Origin: Streptomyces aureocirculatus
GTDB lineage: Bacteria; Actinomycetota; Actinomycetes; Streptomycetales; Streptomycetaceae
Length of the DNA stretch: 64,000 nucleotides
Direction: 5' to 3'
Assembly (NCBI RefSeq): GCF_000720475.1
Contig: NZ_JOAP01000042.1
Coordinates: 1-64,000 of the forward strand
The position numbers were made by a program, and so were the translations under genes. The notes under the pieces were generated by a model. That model saw only the letters and a program-made list of their open reading frames with translations, made no database searches and was not told the DNA's origin. Shown one piece after another: positions 17,983 to 26,317 of the stretch (the stretch's first letter is position 1; each line of letters opens with the position of its first letter).

Positions 17983-18165
17983 CCAGGGGCGCTGCGCCCC
18001 CTGGACCCCAGCCTTATCGGCCGCTCCGTGCCTCGTCCTCAAACGCCGGACGGGCTGAAAGACCTTCGCCGGGCCGAGGCGGCGGTAAAGGGCGGGTGGG
18101 TGGGGAAATAGCCCCTCCGGCGTTTGAGGAGCGGGGGGCCGGGGGGCGGAGCCCCCCTGGGGGCG
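17983..18165. repeat. Streptomyces intergenic repeats and GC hairpins
   Basis: Contains a hairpin at 17983-18004, an inverted copy of the GCCCGTCCGGCGTTTGAGGA repeat at 18034-18060, a direct half copy at 18115-18131 and a hairpin near 18133-18165. Lies between two genes of the same strand, so it may attenuate transcription from the ligase into the hydratase. Confidence 0.75.
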
Positions 18166-18170
18166 CGGCC

Positions 18171-20396
18171 TCAGTGGCAGACGGCCAGGGCGTCCAGGGC
18201 CACCGCCCCCTGCCCTCGGGGCAGCACCACCAGGGGGTTGATGTCGAGCTCCGCGAGGGAGTCCCCCAGCTCAAGGGCCATGCGCTGGACGCGCAGGGTG
18301 ACCTCCACGAGGGCGTCGACGTCGGCGGCGGCGGCCCCCCGTACGCCGTCGAGGAGGGCCCGCCCCCGCAAGGAGGCGACCATCCCGCGGGCCTCCTCCT
18401 CGCCGAACGGAGGCACCCGTACCGCGACGTCCCGCAGGACTTCGACGAGTACACCGCCGAGGCCGACCGTGACCGTCGGGCCGAAGAGCGGGTCGGGGGT
18501 GACGCCGACGACCATCTCGACGCCCCGCTCGACCAACTGGCAGACCAGGACCCCGTCGAGGTCGACGCCTTCGTAGCGGGCGATGTCGGTGAGGTCCCGG
18601 TAGGCGTCGCGGACCTGGCTCGCGGAGGTGAGGCCGACCTTGACAAGGCCGAGCTCGGTCTTGTGGGCGATGTGGGCGCCGGACGCCTTCATGACGACCG
18701 GGTAGCCGACCAGGCCCGCAGCGCGTACGGCGGCCGCAGCGCTGGTGACCAACTGCTCGCGCGGCACCCGGATCCCGTACGCCCGCAGCAACTGCTTCGC
18801 CGCGTGTTCGCTGAGCTGCTGCCCGGGCCGCAGCAGCGCCTGCGCCTTGCGGAAGGACGGTGAGACGGTGCGCGGCGCCTCGTCGAAGGGGGAGCGGTAG
18901 GAGGCGGTGAAACGGTGGTGGTCGACGTACGCGCGGACGGCGCCGATGCAGTTGGCGAACGTACGGAAGGTGGCGACGCGGGACGAGCCGAGCAGCGTCT
19001 CGCGGTACGCGGCCTCGGTGCCCACCGGCGACCCCCACACCACGCACACCAGCTTGTCCGTCTCCTCGGCCGCCGCCACCAGGTCCTCGGCGAGCCTGTC
19101 GCTCATCGGCGGGAAGGGCCCCGTGATGGGGCAGATGAGGACGCCGACGTCCGGGTCGGCCAGGATCGCGTCGATGATCTTCCGGCCGCGCCAGTCGCCG
19201 ACCGGGTGGCCGCCGTTGTCGACGGGGTTGGCGACGTTCAGGTAGTGCGGGATCCAGTCGTGCAGTTCGGCCTGTTTGGCGGCGGACAGCGTCGGAAGGC
19301 GCAGGCCCGCCTCGGTGGCCAGGTCGGCGAAGTGGGCGCCGGTGCCGCCGGAGATGGAGTACACGACGACACCGTCGGACCGCGGCGGGCGCGCCCGCGC
19401 AAGCAGGGCCGCGGTGTCCTGGAGTTCGTCGAGCCCGTCGACGCGTATCACCCCGTACTGCCGCATCGCCGCGTCCACGACGGCGTCGGCCCCCGTCAGC
19501 TTCCCGGTGTGCGACGCGGCCGTGCGCGCCCCGGCCTCGGTGCGGCCCACCTTGACGGCGACCACCGGCACCCCGCGCCGGGCCGCCCGGTCGGCGGCGA
19601 GCAGGAAGGCGCGGCCGTCCTTCAGCCCCTCCACATACGCGGCGATGGCGCCGACCTCGGGCTGCTCGGCGAAGTACGAGATGAAGTCGGCGGTCTCCAG
19701 GTCGGCCTCGTTGCCGGTCGGGGCCCAGTGGGAGAGGCGTACGCCGAGCTCCTGGAGCGTGAAGACCGGGCGGCCCTGGTGGCCGGACTGGGTGATCAGC
19801 GCGATGGCGGGGCCTTCGAGGTCGTCACGGAACTCCTCGAAGGCGTTGAGGTTGGTGTTCGGGCCGAGGAGGCGCAGGCCCGCGCGGGCCGCCGCGGCGG
19901 CGAGCCGCTCCTGTTCGGCCGCGCCCGCGTCACCGGCCTCCGCGAACCCGGCGGCGAAGGCGACCGCGAACTTCACCTTGGCCTCGGCCAGTTCCTCGAC
20001 GACCGGCAGCGGGTCGCCGACCAGGAGGACGGCGAGGTCGACCGGTTCGGCGAGTTCCCTGACCGACCTGACGCAGGGCGTGCCGAAGACGGCGGTACGG
20101 GTCGGGTGCACGGGGTGCAGCCTGGCTCCGACCCGCTCGGCCCAGGCGAGCAGCCGGCGCGTGATGCCCGTGTTGGGCCGCCCCTCGGCGTCCGACGCGC
20201 CGATGACGGCGACGGACTCGGGGCGGAAGAACCGGTCGAGGTCGGGTACGTCGGCGTACAGCGGCCTGCCGCCGACGTCCAGGTCGCCGGCGGCCGCGGC
20301 GCGGCCGTGGACGGTGGCGGCGGGGAGGTTGCCGCAGGCCACCGCGCGGGCGCGGCGGGGGTCGGAGGTGAAGGTGCCGTATGTCGATCCAAGCAT
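18171..20396 (-). CDS. Acetate-CoA ligase family protein (NDP-forming acyl-CoA synthetase)
   Basis: 741 aa. Domain order: CoA-binding Rossmann domain (FFRPESVAVIGASDAEGRPN), succinyl-CoA synthetase-like ligase domains with the phospho-His loop ASHTGKLTG, and a C-terminal ATP-grasp domain (YPVVMKASGAHIAHKTELG, then LVCQLVERGVEMVVGVTPDP and ELDINPLVV). It couples acyl-CoA formation to ATP, reversibly and without an acyl-AMP. ATG at 20396 is preferred over 20435 because AGGAG precedes it. Two regulon palindromes lie 41 and 78 bp upstream. This is a third CoA-activation route in the regulon, besides the two FadD-type ligases. Confidence 0.9.
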   Translation of the reverse strand: MLGSTYGTFTSDPRRARAVACGNLPAATVHGRAAAAGDLDVGGRPLYADVPDLDRFFRPESVAVIGASDAEGRPNTGITRRLLAWAERVGARLHPVHPTRTAVFGTPCVRSVRELAEPVDLAVLLVGDPLPVVEELAEAKVKFAVAFAAGFAEAGDAGAAEQERLAAAAARAGLRLLGPNTNLNAFEEFRDDLEGPAIALITQSGHQGRPVFTLQELGVRLSHWAPTGNEADLETADFISYFAEQPEVGAIAAYVEGLKDGRAFLLAADRAARRGVPVVAVKVGRTEAGARTAASHTGKLTGADAVVDAAMRQYGVIRVDGLDELQDTAALLARARPPRSDGVVVYSISGGTGAHFADLATEAGLRLPTLSAAKQAELHDWIPHYLNVANPVDNGGHPVGDWRGRKIIDAILADPDVGVLICPITGPFPPMSDRLAEDLVAAAEETDKLVCVVWGSPVGTEAAYRETLLGSSRVATFRTFANCIGAVRAYVDHHRFTASYRSPFDEAPRTVSPSFRKAQALLRPGQQLSEHAAKQLLRAYGIRVPREQLVTSAAAAVRAAGLVGYPVVMKASGAHIAHKTELGLVKVGLTSASQVRDAYRDLTDIARYEGVDLDGVLVCQLVERGVEMVVGVTPDPLFGPTVTVGLGGVLVEVLRDVAVRVPPFGEEEARGMVASLRGRALLDGVRGAAAADVDALVEVTLRVQRMALELGDSLAELDINPLVVLPRGQGAVALDALAVCH

Positions 20397-20437
20397 CGGT
20401 CCGCCCGCTCCTGTGTGACAGCATGACAGCAACAAAA

Positions 20438-20452
20438 CTGACGCATAGTCAG
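20438..20452. promoter_or_regulatory. Regulon operator 5
   Basis: CTGACGCATAGTCAG, 41 bp upstream of the NDP-forming ligase start. One of two sites in tandem. Confidence 0.75.
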
Positions 20453-20474
20453 ATCACTCGGTCAGATTACTGAA

Positions 20475-20489
20475 CTGACGCTGCGTCAG
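20475..20489. promoter_or_regulatory. Regulon operator 6
   Basis: CTGACGCTGCGTCAG, perfect half-sites, 22 bp beyond operator 5 and 78 bp from the ligase start. An ATG begins 2 nt to its right, but the reading frame there is the tandem-repeat tract. Confidence 0.85.
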
Positions 20490-20831
20490 GAATGGGGCTG
20501 CGCGCATTCGACGACGGTGCGGGGAGGTCGTCGCGCCTGGTGCGGAGGAGTCGTCGTTCCGGGTACGAGGAGTTTTCGTGCCTGCCGGGTACGGAGGAAC
20601 TGTTCGTGCCGGGTACGGAGGAACTGTCGTTCCGGATACGGCGAAGTTGTCGTGCCGGTTACGAGGGGGTCGTTGCGCGGGGTACGGAGGAGTCGCCCGG
20701 GGAGGGTGCGGCAGATGCGTACGCCCGGTAACACCACGGAACCGCAGAAACCGGCCGCTGCCAAGGGCGCGGTGGCGAACTGGCCGGTTACCTACGGGTC
20801 GGTAGGGCGCGGGAGCGGGCGGGCGGCACCC
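20490..20831. repeat. Degenerate 21-24 bp tandem repeats
   Basis: Positions about 20546-20700 contain six imperfect copies of a unit near CGTGCCGGGTACGGAGGAAC. No conserved gene is supported. A plus-strand frame 20492-20731 (79 codons) begins next to operator 6 and would encode repeated PGTEEL; a minus frame also spans it. The rest of the gap shows nothing recognisable. Confidence 0.7.
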
Positions 20832-22064
20832 TCACCCACGGGCCCCCGCACGGGCCTGCGCCTTCGCCACCGCCGCCGCGATCCGCCCGGCGTCCCTGGC
20901 CAGTTCGCGCAGCATCCCGCTGATGGGGTTGGTGAAGCCGGTGAAGTACAGGTCCGGTGCGCCGGGGGCGGTGCGCGGGCCGTGCGTCAGGGGGTGGCCG
21001 CGGGCGTCGAGCACGCCGAGGTGGCCGAGCAGCGGTTCCAGGGCGCGGTGGTAGCCGGTGGCGGCGATGACGGCGTCCGGGCCGACGCGGCTGCCGTCCG
21101 CGAGGACGACCTTGTCCTGCTCGAAGGACTCCACGGCCGCCACCGGCTCCACGCGGCCCGCGCGCACGGCGTCGATCAGGCCGACGTCCTGCACCGGGAT
21201 GGCGCCCTGGCGGACCCGGGAGTACAGCCCTGCCCGCGGGCGCGGCAGCCCCTGCGCGGCCAGGTCGGGCACGCTCACCCTGGCGATCACGCGCGCCAGG
21301 CGGTCGACGACGGGCACGGGGAGGCGGCGGCACAGGATGCCGGAGCGCTGGGCGGGCCACCCGGCCGTGGTCCTGCGCAGGATGTGCGGCGCCGTGCGCA
21401 CCGCGAGCCGCACCCGGGCGGCGCCGCCCTCGACGAGGTCGACGGCGATCTCCGCGCCGGTGTTGCCGACGCCGACGACGAGCACGTCCTTGCCCGCGTA
21501 CGGGGCGGGGTCGCGGTAGGCGCTCGCGTGCAGCAGGTCGCCGGTGTAGGCCTCGTGTCCCGGCCAGTCCGGCAGGCGCGGGGTGTGGTTGTACCCGGTG
21601 GCGATCACGACTGCGCTGCCGGTGAGCTCGCGGCCGCCGGTGGCGCGAAGGAGCCAGCCCGCGCCGTCGGGCGCCCGTTCCAGGCGGGAGACCTCCACGC
21701 CGGTGACGACCTCAAGCTCGTGGTAGTCGGCGTACTTCTCCAGATAGCGGACCACGTCGTCGCGCGCCACCCAGCGTCCGAAGGAGCGCGGCATCGCGAG
21801 TCCTGGCAGGCCGGAGAGGCGGCGGGTGGTGTGCAGCCGGAGGCGGTCGTAGTGCGCGCGCCAGGAGGCGCCGACCCGGTCGGACTTCTCCAGGACGACG
21901 GCGCGTACGCCGCGGGCGCGCAGGGCGGCCGCGGTGGCGAGCCCGCCGGGGCCGCCGCCGACGACGTAGACCGGGCGGTCGTCGGCCGGGCGCTTGGTCG
22001 CCGGGTGCTCGGCGCGGTGCGCGCGGGGGGTGGTGGAGTCGGCCATGTTCTGGAGAGTAACCAC
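20832..22064 (-). CDS. Flavin-containing monooxygenase (FMO/CzcO-like)
   Basis: About 410 aa. FAD-binding GGGPGGLATAAALRARG, the segment DRLRLHTTRRLSGLPGLAMP, the NADPH-binding site VVGVGNTGAEIAVDLVEGG and the ATG motif VIAATGYH with the family ending LYFTGFTNPISGMLRELARDA. Resembles bacterial YucA/CzcO-like monooxygenases that oxygenate N, S or ketone groups. Start is uncertain: GTG 22064 or ATG 22046, neither with a good ribosome site. No palindrome within 100 bp on its own side, but operator 7 lies 108 bp beyond its start, so regulon membership is possible but unproven. Confidence 0.87.
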   Translation of the reverse strand: MVTLQNMADSTTPRAHRAEHPATKRPADDRPVYVVGGGPGGLATAAALRARGVRAVVLEKSDRVGASWRAHYDRLRLHTTRRLSGLPGLAMPRSFGRWVARDDVVRYLEKYADYHELEVVTGVEVSRLERAPDGAGWLLRATGGRELTGSAVVIATGYNHTPRLPDWPGHEAYTGDLLHASAYRDPAPYAGKDVLVVGVGNTGAEIAVDLVEGGAARVRLAVRTAPHILRRTTAGWPAQRSGILCRRLPVPVVDRLARVIARVSVPDLAAQGLPRPRAGLYSRVRQGAIPVQDVGLIDAVRAGRVEPVAAVESFEQDKVVLADGSRVGPDAVIAATGYHRALEPLLGHLGVLDARGHPLTHGPRTAPGAPDLYFTGFTNPISGMLRELARDAGRIAAAVAKAQARAGARG

Positions 22065-22171
22065 GCCGTCACTTGATGGATGACGGACAAGTCCGAAACC
22101 GGTTGCGATCCGATCACGCGAAAGTTCGCGTGCGCACCCCGTCTTGTGCTCACGCCACCCGGTACGTTGAA

Positions 22172-22186
22172 CTGACGAACCGTCAG
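22172..22186. promoter_or_regulatory. Regulon operator 7 (DUF35 gene)
   Basis: CTGACGAACCGTCAG, perfect half-sites, 87 bp upstream of the DUF35 start at 22274. Confidence 0.8.
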
Positions 22187-22273
22187 CAATGGGGTCGCGT
22201 GGCGGCTGCGACGTACCCGGAAGCGGGCTGTTCGGTGTGGCCGCCGAGGCGGCGCGACCAGGGAGGCGGCTAC

Positions 22274-23152
22274 GTGAACACGATCTGGCCCGGCGACGAC
22301 GAGGAGCTTCCTGCGCCGTGCGCCCGGCCCGGGGCGGGGTGGTCGGGGGGCGTGCGGGGCGGGGGTGAGAAGGGCTGGTTCGCGGGGGGTGCGGGGGTGT
22401 CGGGTGCGGGGGTTCCTGGGGCGGGGCCTTCGGATGCGGGGGTTCCCGGGACCGGGGCTTCGGTCCCGGGGGTCCCCGGGACCGGGGCTTCGGGTGCAGG
22501 GGGTTCCGGGGCCGGGGTTTCGGACGGCGGGGTTCCCGGGGCCGGGGCCTCGGGTGCGGGGGTTCCGGAGGCGGGGGCTTCGGGCGGGAGGGTTCCGGGG
22601 GCTGTGGCTTCGGGTGCGGGGGCTTCAGGGGTGGGGGCTTTGGAGGGGGGCGTCCCGGGCCGTGGCGTCCGGCGTCACGATCTTCCCGAGGCCGATGCCT
22701 TCACCCGTGTCTACTGGGACGCCGCCGCCGAGGGGCGGCTCCTGATCCGCCGCTGTCACGCCCCCGCCTGCGGTCGCGCGCACCACTACCCACGCGAGTT
22801 CTGCCCGTACTGCTGGAGCGAGGACGTCACCTGGGAGCGGGCGAGCGGCCGGGCCGTCCTCTACACCTGGTCCGTGGTCCACCGGAACGACCTGCCGCCC
22901 TTCGGGACCCGCGTCCCCTACACGGCGGCCGTCGTCGACCTGGCCGAGGGCCCGCGCATGATGACGGAACTCGTCGACACCGTGCCGCCCGACGGCCCAG
23001 ACCCTGGCCCCGGCCCCGCCCAGGACCTGCGCCCGGGCCTGCCCCTGGAGGTCACCTTCCGCGCCCAGGCGGACGGCCTCGCGGTGCCGGTGTTCCGGCG
23101 GTGCGGCGCGGCGGACGGCTGCCCCGGCACCGGCCTGCGTCCCGGCGGCTGA
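22274..23152 (+). CDS. DUF35 (zinc ribbon plus OB-fold) acyl-CoA-associated protein with a collagen-like N-terminal tract
   Basis: 292 aa. Residues 134-285 are a DUF35 protein: a rubredoxin-like zinc ribbon (Cys161, Cys166, Cys177, Cys180 in CHAPACGRAHHYPREFCPYC) followed by an OB-fold. DUF35 proteins pair with thiolase-like lipid-transfer proteins, as in the Ltp2-ChsH2 aldolase of steroid side-chain degradation. Residues about 38-132 are a Gly-rich tract of repeats such as GVPGAGASGAG, absent from the family. GTG at 22274 has GGGAGG 8 nt upstream. Operator 7 links it to the regulon. Its thiolase partner may be the orphan at 28061-29326. Confidence 0.87.
   Translation: MNTIWPGDDEELPAPCARPGAGWSGGVRGGGEKGWFAGGAGVSGAGVPGAGPSDAGVPGTGASVPGVPGTGASGAGGSGAGVSDGGVPGAGASGAGVPEAGASGGRVPGAVASGAGASGVGALEGGVPGRGVRRHDLPEADAFTRVYWDAAAEGRLLIRRCHAPACGRAHHYPREFCPYCWSEDVTWERASGRAVLYTWSVVHRNDLPPFGTRVPYTAAVVDLAEGPRMMTELVDTVPPDGPDPGPGPAQDLRPGLPLEVTFRAQADGLAVPVFRRCGAADGCPGTGLRPGG
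22386..22665 (+). repeat. In-frame Gly-rich tandem repeats in the DUF35 gene
   Basis: Roughly a dozen copies of a 20-27 bp unit near GGGGCTTCGGGTGCGGGGGT. The spacing keeps the reading frame open and produces a Gly-Ala/Val-Pro/Ser pattern. Confidence 0.85.
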
Positions 23153-23177
23153 ACGCACACGCACGTGTCCGCTCCGC

Positions 23178-23684
23178 TCAGTCCGCCGCCGCTACCCGCT
23201 TCGCGTAGCGGTGGCACGGTACGTGGATGGGGCCGTTGTCGCTCGCCGCCAGGTACTCGAAGAGGCCCTCGTCGGTCCAGCCGTTGCGTTCGTAGAATCT
23301 GCGGGCGCGGGTGTTGCCGTTGACCACCGCGAGCCAGGCCCTGGTGTGCCCCTTCTCCGCCACCCGCTGTTCGGCGGCCGCGAGCAGGGCCTTCGCCACC
23401 CGGGTGCCCCGGTGGTCCGCCGCGACGTACACCTGCTCCACCTCGTCGTCGACCACCATCACGAAGCCCGCGACCGCGCCGCCCACCACGGCCACGACGG
23501 TGTCCGTGATCCGCTGCGGCGCCCGCAGCCCGAACGAGTGCGCGGTGCGCACCGCGAGCAGCGCCGCGGGTACGTGGCCCAGGTGGCCGTCGGCCCAGCC
23601 CTCGTGCCAGATCCGGGCGACGTCCGCCGCGTCGGCGTGCGTCGCCGGGCGCAGCGCGGGTTCCTCGTGGGTCGTCACGGCCAC
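23178..23684 (-). CDS. GNAT-family N-acetyltransferase
   Basis: 168 aa. Motif A, the acetyl-CoA pyrophosphate loop, is visible as VYVAADHRGTRVAKALLAAA, followed by VVNGNTRARRFYERNGW (motif B). Substrate unknown. The GTG start at 23684 lies inside the end of the PdxH-like gene (10-nt overlap), with GGGAG just upstream, so the two are translationally coupled. Not part of the catabolic regulon. Confidence 0.88.
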   Translation of the reverse strand: MAVTTHEEPALRPATHADAADVARIWHEGWADGHLGHVPAALLAVRTAHSFGLRAPQRITDTVVAVVGGAVAGFVMVVDDEVEQVYVAADHRGTRVAKALLAAAEQRVAEKGHTRAWLAVVNGNTRARRFYERNGWTDEGLFEYLAASDNGPIHVPCHRYAKRVAAAD

Positions 23685-24382
23685 ATCAACTCCCTCACCC
23701 AGCCCTCGTTCGGCGTCGCACGGTAACGCAGCCGCACATGGCGCCTCCGCGCGTCCCCCTGGAAGAATTCCACCTCCTGCGGCACCAGTACGTACAGCGT
23801 CCAGCCCGGCGCGTCGGCGTCGGGTTCTGTACGGGCCCGTTCCCATGCCGCGTCCGAGGCACGCGTCAATTCCGCGTACGACGTCAGAACTTCGCTCTGC
23901 CGACCGACGAGCGCCGCCGCGAGGGCCCCCGTCGACCGGGCGTGCAGGTCCGCGAGGGCCTCGCTGTGCGGTGCCGTGCGTACGGGGCCGCGCAGCCTGA
24001 TCTGGCGTGCCCGCCTGGGCCAGTAGAAGTGCAGGGCCGCCTGCGGGCGAGCCGCCAACTGGCGGCCCTTCGCGCTCGTCGCATGCGTCGCGAAGTGCCA
24101 GCCCTCGGCGTCGGCGTCGTGCAGCATCACCGTCCTGACGTCCGGGGCGCCGTCCCCACCGGCCGTGGCCAGCGCCATGGTGTGCGGTTCCGGCTGGCCT
24201 GCCGCCACCGCGTCGGCGAACCAGCGGTGGAACAGGTCCACCGGGGCGGGTGGGGCTGCCGCCGGGTCGAAGTCCGGCAGGTCGACGTCCCACACCTTCT
24301 GGGCGCGCAGGAGCCGTTGGAACTCCGTGGGAGGTGTGGGGGGCGTGGGGGGTGAGGGCGCTGTGGAGTCGGATGCCGTCAT
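23675..24382 (-). CDS. Pyridoxamine 5'-phosphate oxidase family protein (PdxH-like)
   Basis: 235 aa. FMN-binding split barrel with typical PdxH sequence: PHTMALATAGGDGAPDVRTV, HATSAKGRQLAARPQAALHFYWP, RQIRLRG, and the ending RLRYRATPNEGWVRELMWP. The family oxidises pyridoxine or pyridoxamine phosphate to PLP. The N-terminus is Pro/Thr-rich. It is upstream of and coupled to the GNAT gene. A true PdxH or a related FMN oxidase cannot be separated from sequence alone. Confidence 0.87.
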   Translation of the reverse strand: MTASDSTAPSPPTPPTPPTEFQRLLRAQKVWDVDLPDFDPAAAPPAPVDLFHRWFADAVAAGQPEPHTMALATAGGDGAPDVRTVMLHDADAEGWHFATHATSAKGRQLAARPQAALHFYWPRRARQIRLRGPVRTAPHSEALADLHARSTGALAAALVGRQSEVLTSYAELTRASDAAWERARTEPDADAPGWTLYVLVPQEVEFFQGDARRRHVRLRYRATPNEGWVRELMWP

Positions 24383-24592
24383 GAGGTGATTGTCGTCCCA
24401 TGGCCCGTTCCTGAGTCCCTCTCGCGGGCAGCGACACCGGTCACGTACCGGTCATCGCGCCGTCCGCCGCTGTTCATGAGCCGCGGGGCAACGCGGCTCC
24501 CGGCCCCCCTGTCTAACTGGATGACCGCAAGCACCACGGCACCAACAGGCACACGACACGAACCACGCACACCCTGAAGGGGTCACTTCCGC
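24383..24592. promoter_or_regulatory. Divergent promoter region of PdxH-like and RTX-like genes
   Basis: Contains an imperfect dyad at 24478-24499 (GAGCCGCG and its complement around a 6-nt loop). GAAGGGG at 24576-24582 is the ribosome site for the RTX-like gene. No -35/-10 pair was assigned. Confidence 0.45.
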
Positions 24593-25456
24593 ATGCGCAT
24601 ACACCGGACCGTCGCAGCCACCGCCACCCTCGCCCTGACCCTCGGCACGGCCGCCTTAACGGCGTCGACCGCCCAGGCGGCACCGACCGCCCCGGCCGCC
24701 GCCCGGGCCTCGGCCTCCGTCGTCCACGAGGGCGACGAGCTCTCCTACAAGGCGGCGCCCGGCCAGCAGAACAAGGTGACGGTCGACGAGACGATCGAGC
24801 ACCGCGGCGAGAACGACTCGTACTACATCGTCACCTTCCACGACCGGTACGACATCACCATCTCCGCCGACGCGGCGGAGTGGGACGAGTGTGTGTACCC
24901 CGAGGCGGGTGACCGTACCGCCGTGCGGTGCGCGTTCGAGATCCCGGTGAACTCGGACGACTCCGACACCTACCGCATCGACCTCGGCGACAAGAACGAC
25001 ACCGCGACCCTCGCACCGGACAGCCAGGCCTGGGCGGGCGTCTACGGCGGCAAGGGCAACGACGTCATCAAGGCGTCGGTGTCCGCGCTCCTGCACGGCG
25101 GCGACGGCGACGACCGCCTCGACGGCGGTGGCGGCGTGAAGGGCTTCGGCCCGTTCGGCGACGCCGGGAACGACACCATCACGCGCTGCAGCCAGGACTG
25201 CTTCGGCGGCCCCGGCAACGACTCCCTGTCCGGCACCGGCGAGGAGAACACCCTGCACGGCGAGGACGGCAACGACGTCCTGCGCGGCAAGGGCGGCGCG
25301 GACGTCCTGAACGGCGGCAAGGGCAACGACAAGCTGTACGGCGACGCGGGCAACGACACGCTGTGGGGCAACAGCGGCGACGACGTCCTGTGGGGCGGCA
25401 CCGGCACCGACAAGCTCTCCGGCGGCCCGGGCCGCGACGAACTCCACCAGAACTGA
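24593..25456 (+). CDS. Secreted RTX-type calcium-binding repeat protein with a TTA codon
   Basis: 287 aa. Sec signal peptide: MRIHRTVAATA, a hydrophobic core, and a cleavage site after STAQA at about residue 29. The mature N-terminal 110 residues resemble no family I recognise. From about residue 155 there are RTX/hemolysin-type nonapeptide repeats (GGKGNDVIK, GGDGDDRLDGGG, GEDGNDVLRGKGGADVL, GDAGNDTLWGNSGDDVL), expected to form a calcium-bound beta-roll outside the cell. Leu22 is encoded by TTA (24656-24658), which in Streptomyces needs the bldA tRNA, so expression is probably limited to later growth. Confidence 0.88.
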   Translation: MRIHRTVAATATLALTLGTAALTASTAQAAPTAPAAARASASVVHEGDELSYKAAPGQQNKVTVDETIEHRGENDSYYIVTFHDRYDITISADAAEWDECVYPEAGDRTAVRCAFEIPVNSDDSDTYRIDLGDKNDTATLAPDSQAWAGVYGGKGNDVIKASVSALLHGGDGDDRLDGGGGVKGFGPFGDAGNDTITRCSQDCFGGPGNDSLSGTGEENTLHGEDGNDVLRGKGGADVLNGGKGNDKLYGDAGNDTLWGNSGDDVLWGGTGTDKLSGGPGRDELHQN

Positions 25457-25502
25457 ACAGTCCCCCTGCCCGGGGTCCCGGCCACCCTGCCCGGCCCGCG
25501 GG

Positions 25503-26186
25503 TCACCCCTCGACCTGAACTTCCGGGCCGGGGGGTGCCCCGACGGCATACCGCGCGGCCCGCACGGCCCGGCGCATCCGGGCGCCTTCGGCACAGTCGC
25601 CCTCCGTGCGGCACGGCACGCAGTTGTACAGGTGGGCGGTGTGGATCCGGTAGAGCTCGTCAGCCGGATGCACCGGCCCGGACCCGGCCACAACCTTGAT
25701 CTCGTTCACGGCTGCGAGCGTCTCAGGGGGTTCGGCCGCCGACAGCAGGGCGGCCAGGTGCGCGGGGTCGCACAGTCTCCCTCGGCGCTGTGGCCGCACC
25801 GACCAGTACGTGACCGGTGAGACTTGCTCGCCGACACGCGGTACCGCCAGGTAGACGCCCCTGCCGAGCCGTTCCTCCGCTCCTTTCCACGACGCGTGGA
25901 CGGCAATGAGCACGTAGTACCGGCCGCTGCCCGTCCGCACGTCCCGGACGATGGGGCCGCCCAGCCACGCGGACAGTGACTCCGTCACCGTGGCGTCCTC
26001 GTCGGTGCCGACAGCGGCGTGGATGCGCCTCGCCGGGACGCGGATCGCGTCGAAGCGTGCGCCGAGCGGCAACAGCGCGACACCGTGACTCGCCCACTCC
26101 GAGTGGGCGCGGGGTGGAACAGGATGTGCTTGCGCCAGCCACTCCGCGATGTGGCTGTCGGCAGTCGGCGGACGGGAGCTCGTCAT
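25503..26186 (-). CDS. Conserved Streptomyces hypothetical protein in an XRE/DUF6879 module
   Basis: 227 aa. I recognise the type (HIAEWLAQAHPVPPRAHSEW, then GVALLPLGARFDAIRVPARR) from Streptomyces loci next to XRE regulators, but no function is established to my knowledge. A cluster of Cys near the C-terminus (NCVPCRTEGDCAEGARMRR) may bind metal. ATG at 26186 has GGAGG 7 nt upstream; the open frame extends much further only as a shadow. It lies 131 bp downstream of the XRE gene on the same strand. Confidence 0.75.
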   Translation of the reverse strand: MTSSRPPTADSHIAEWLAQAHPVPPRAHSEWASHGVALLPLGARFDAIRVPARRIHAAVGTDEDATVTESLSAWLGGPIVRDVRTGSGRYYVLIAVHASWKGAEERLGRGVYLAVPRVGEQVSPVTYWSVRPQRRGRLCDPAHLAALLSAAEPPETLAAVNEIKVVAGSGPVHPADELYRIHTAHLYNCVPCRTEGDCAEGARMRRAVRAARYAVGAPPGPEVQVEG

Positions 26187-26317
26187 CGTATGCCTCCGCT
26201 GAAGTGATGTGCGGGGACGCCGAGCAGTGTTCTTGGCTGAGCAGCGGACCCCTGCTACGGAACGTAACGGCGCGGTCTCGGAGGCTTCCAGGAGGTTCCA
26301 CGGGATTCCACGTGGAT

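Noticed and set aside
20492..20731. 79-codon small protein beside operator 6
   Set aside because: Frame consists of degenerate tandem repeats, open in several frames, with no ribosome site; kept as a finding, not as a gene.
23178..24437. 419-codon minus frame joining the GNAT gene to upstream DNA
   Set aside because: The N-terminal 250 codons overlap the PdxH-like gene in another frame. A GTG with GGGAG at 23684 gives a normal 168-aa GNAT.
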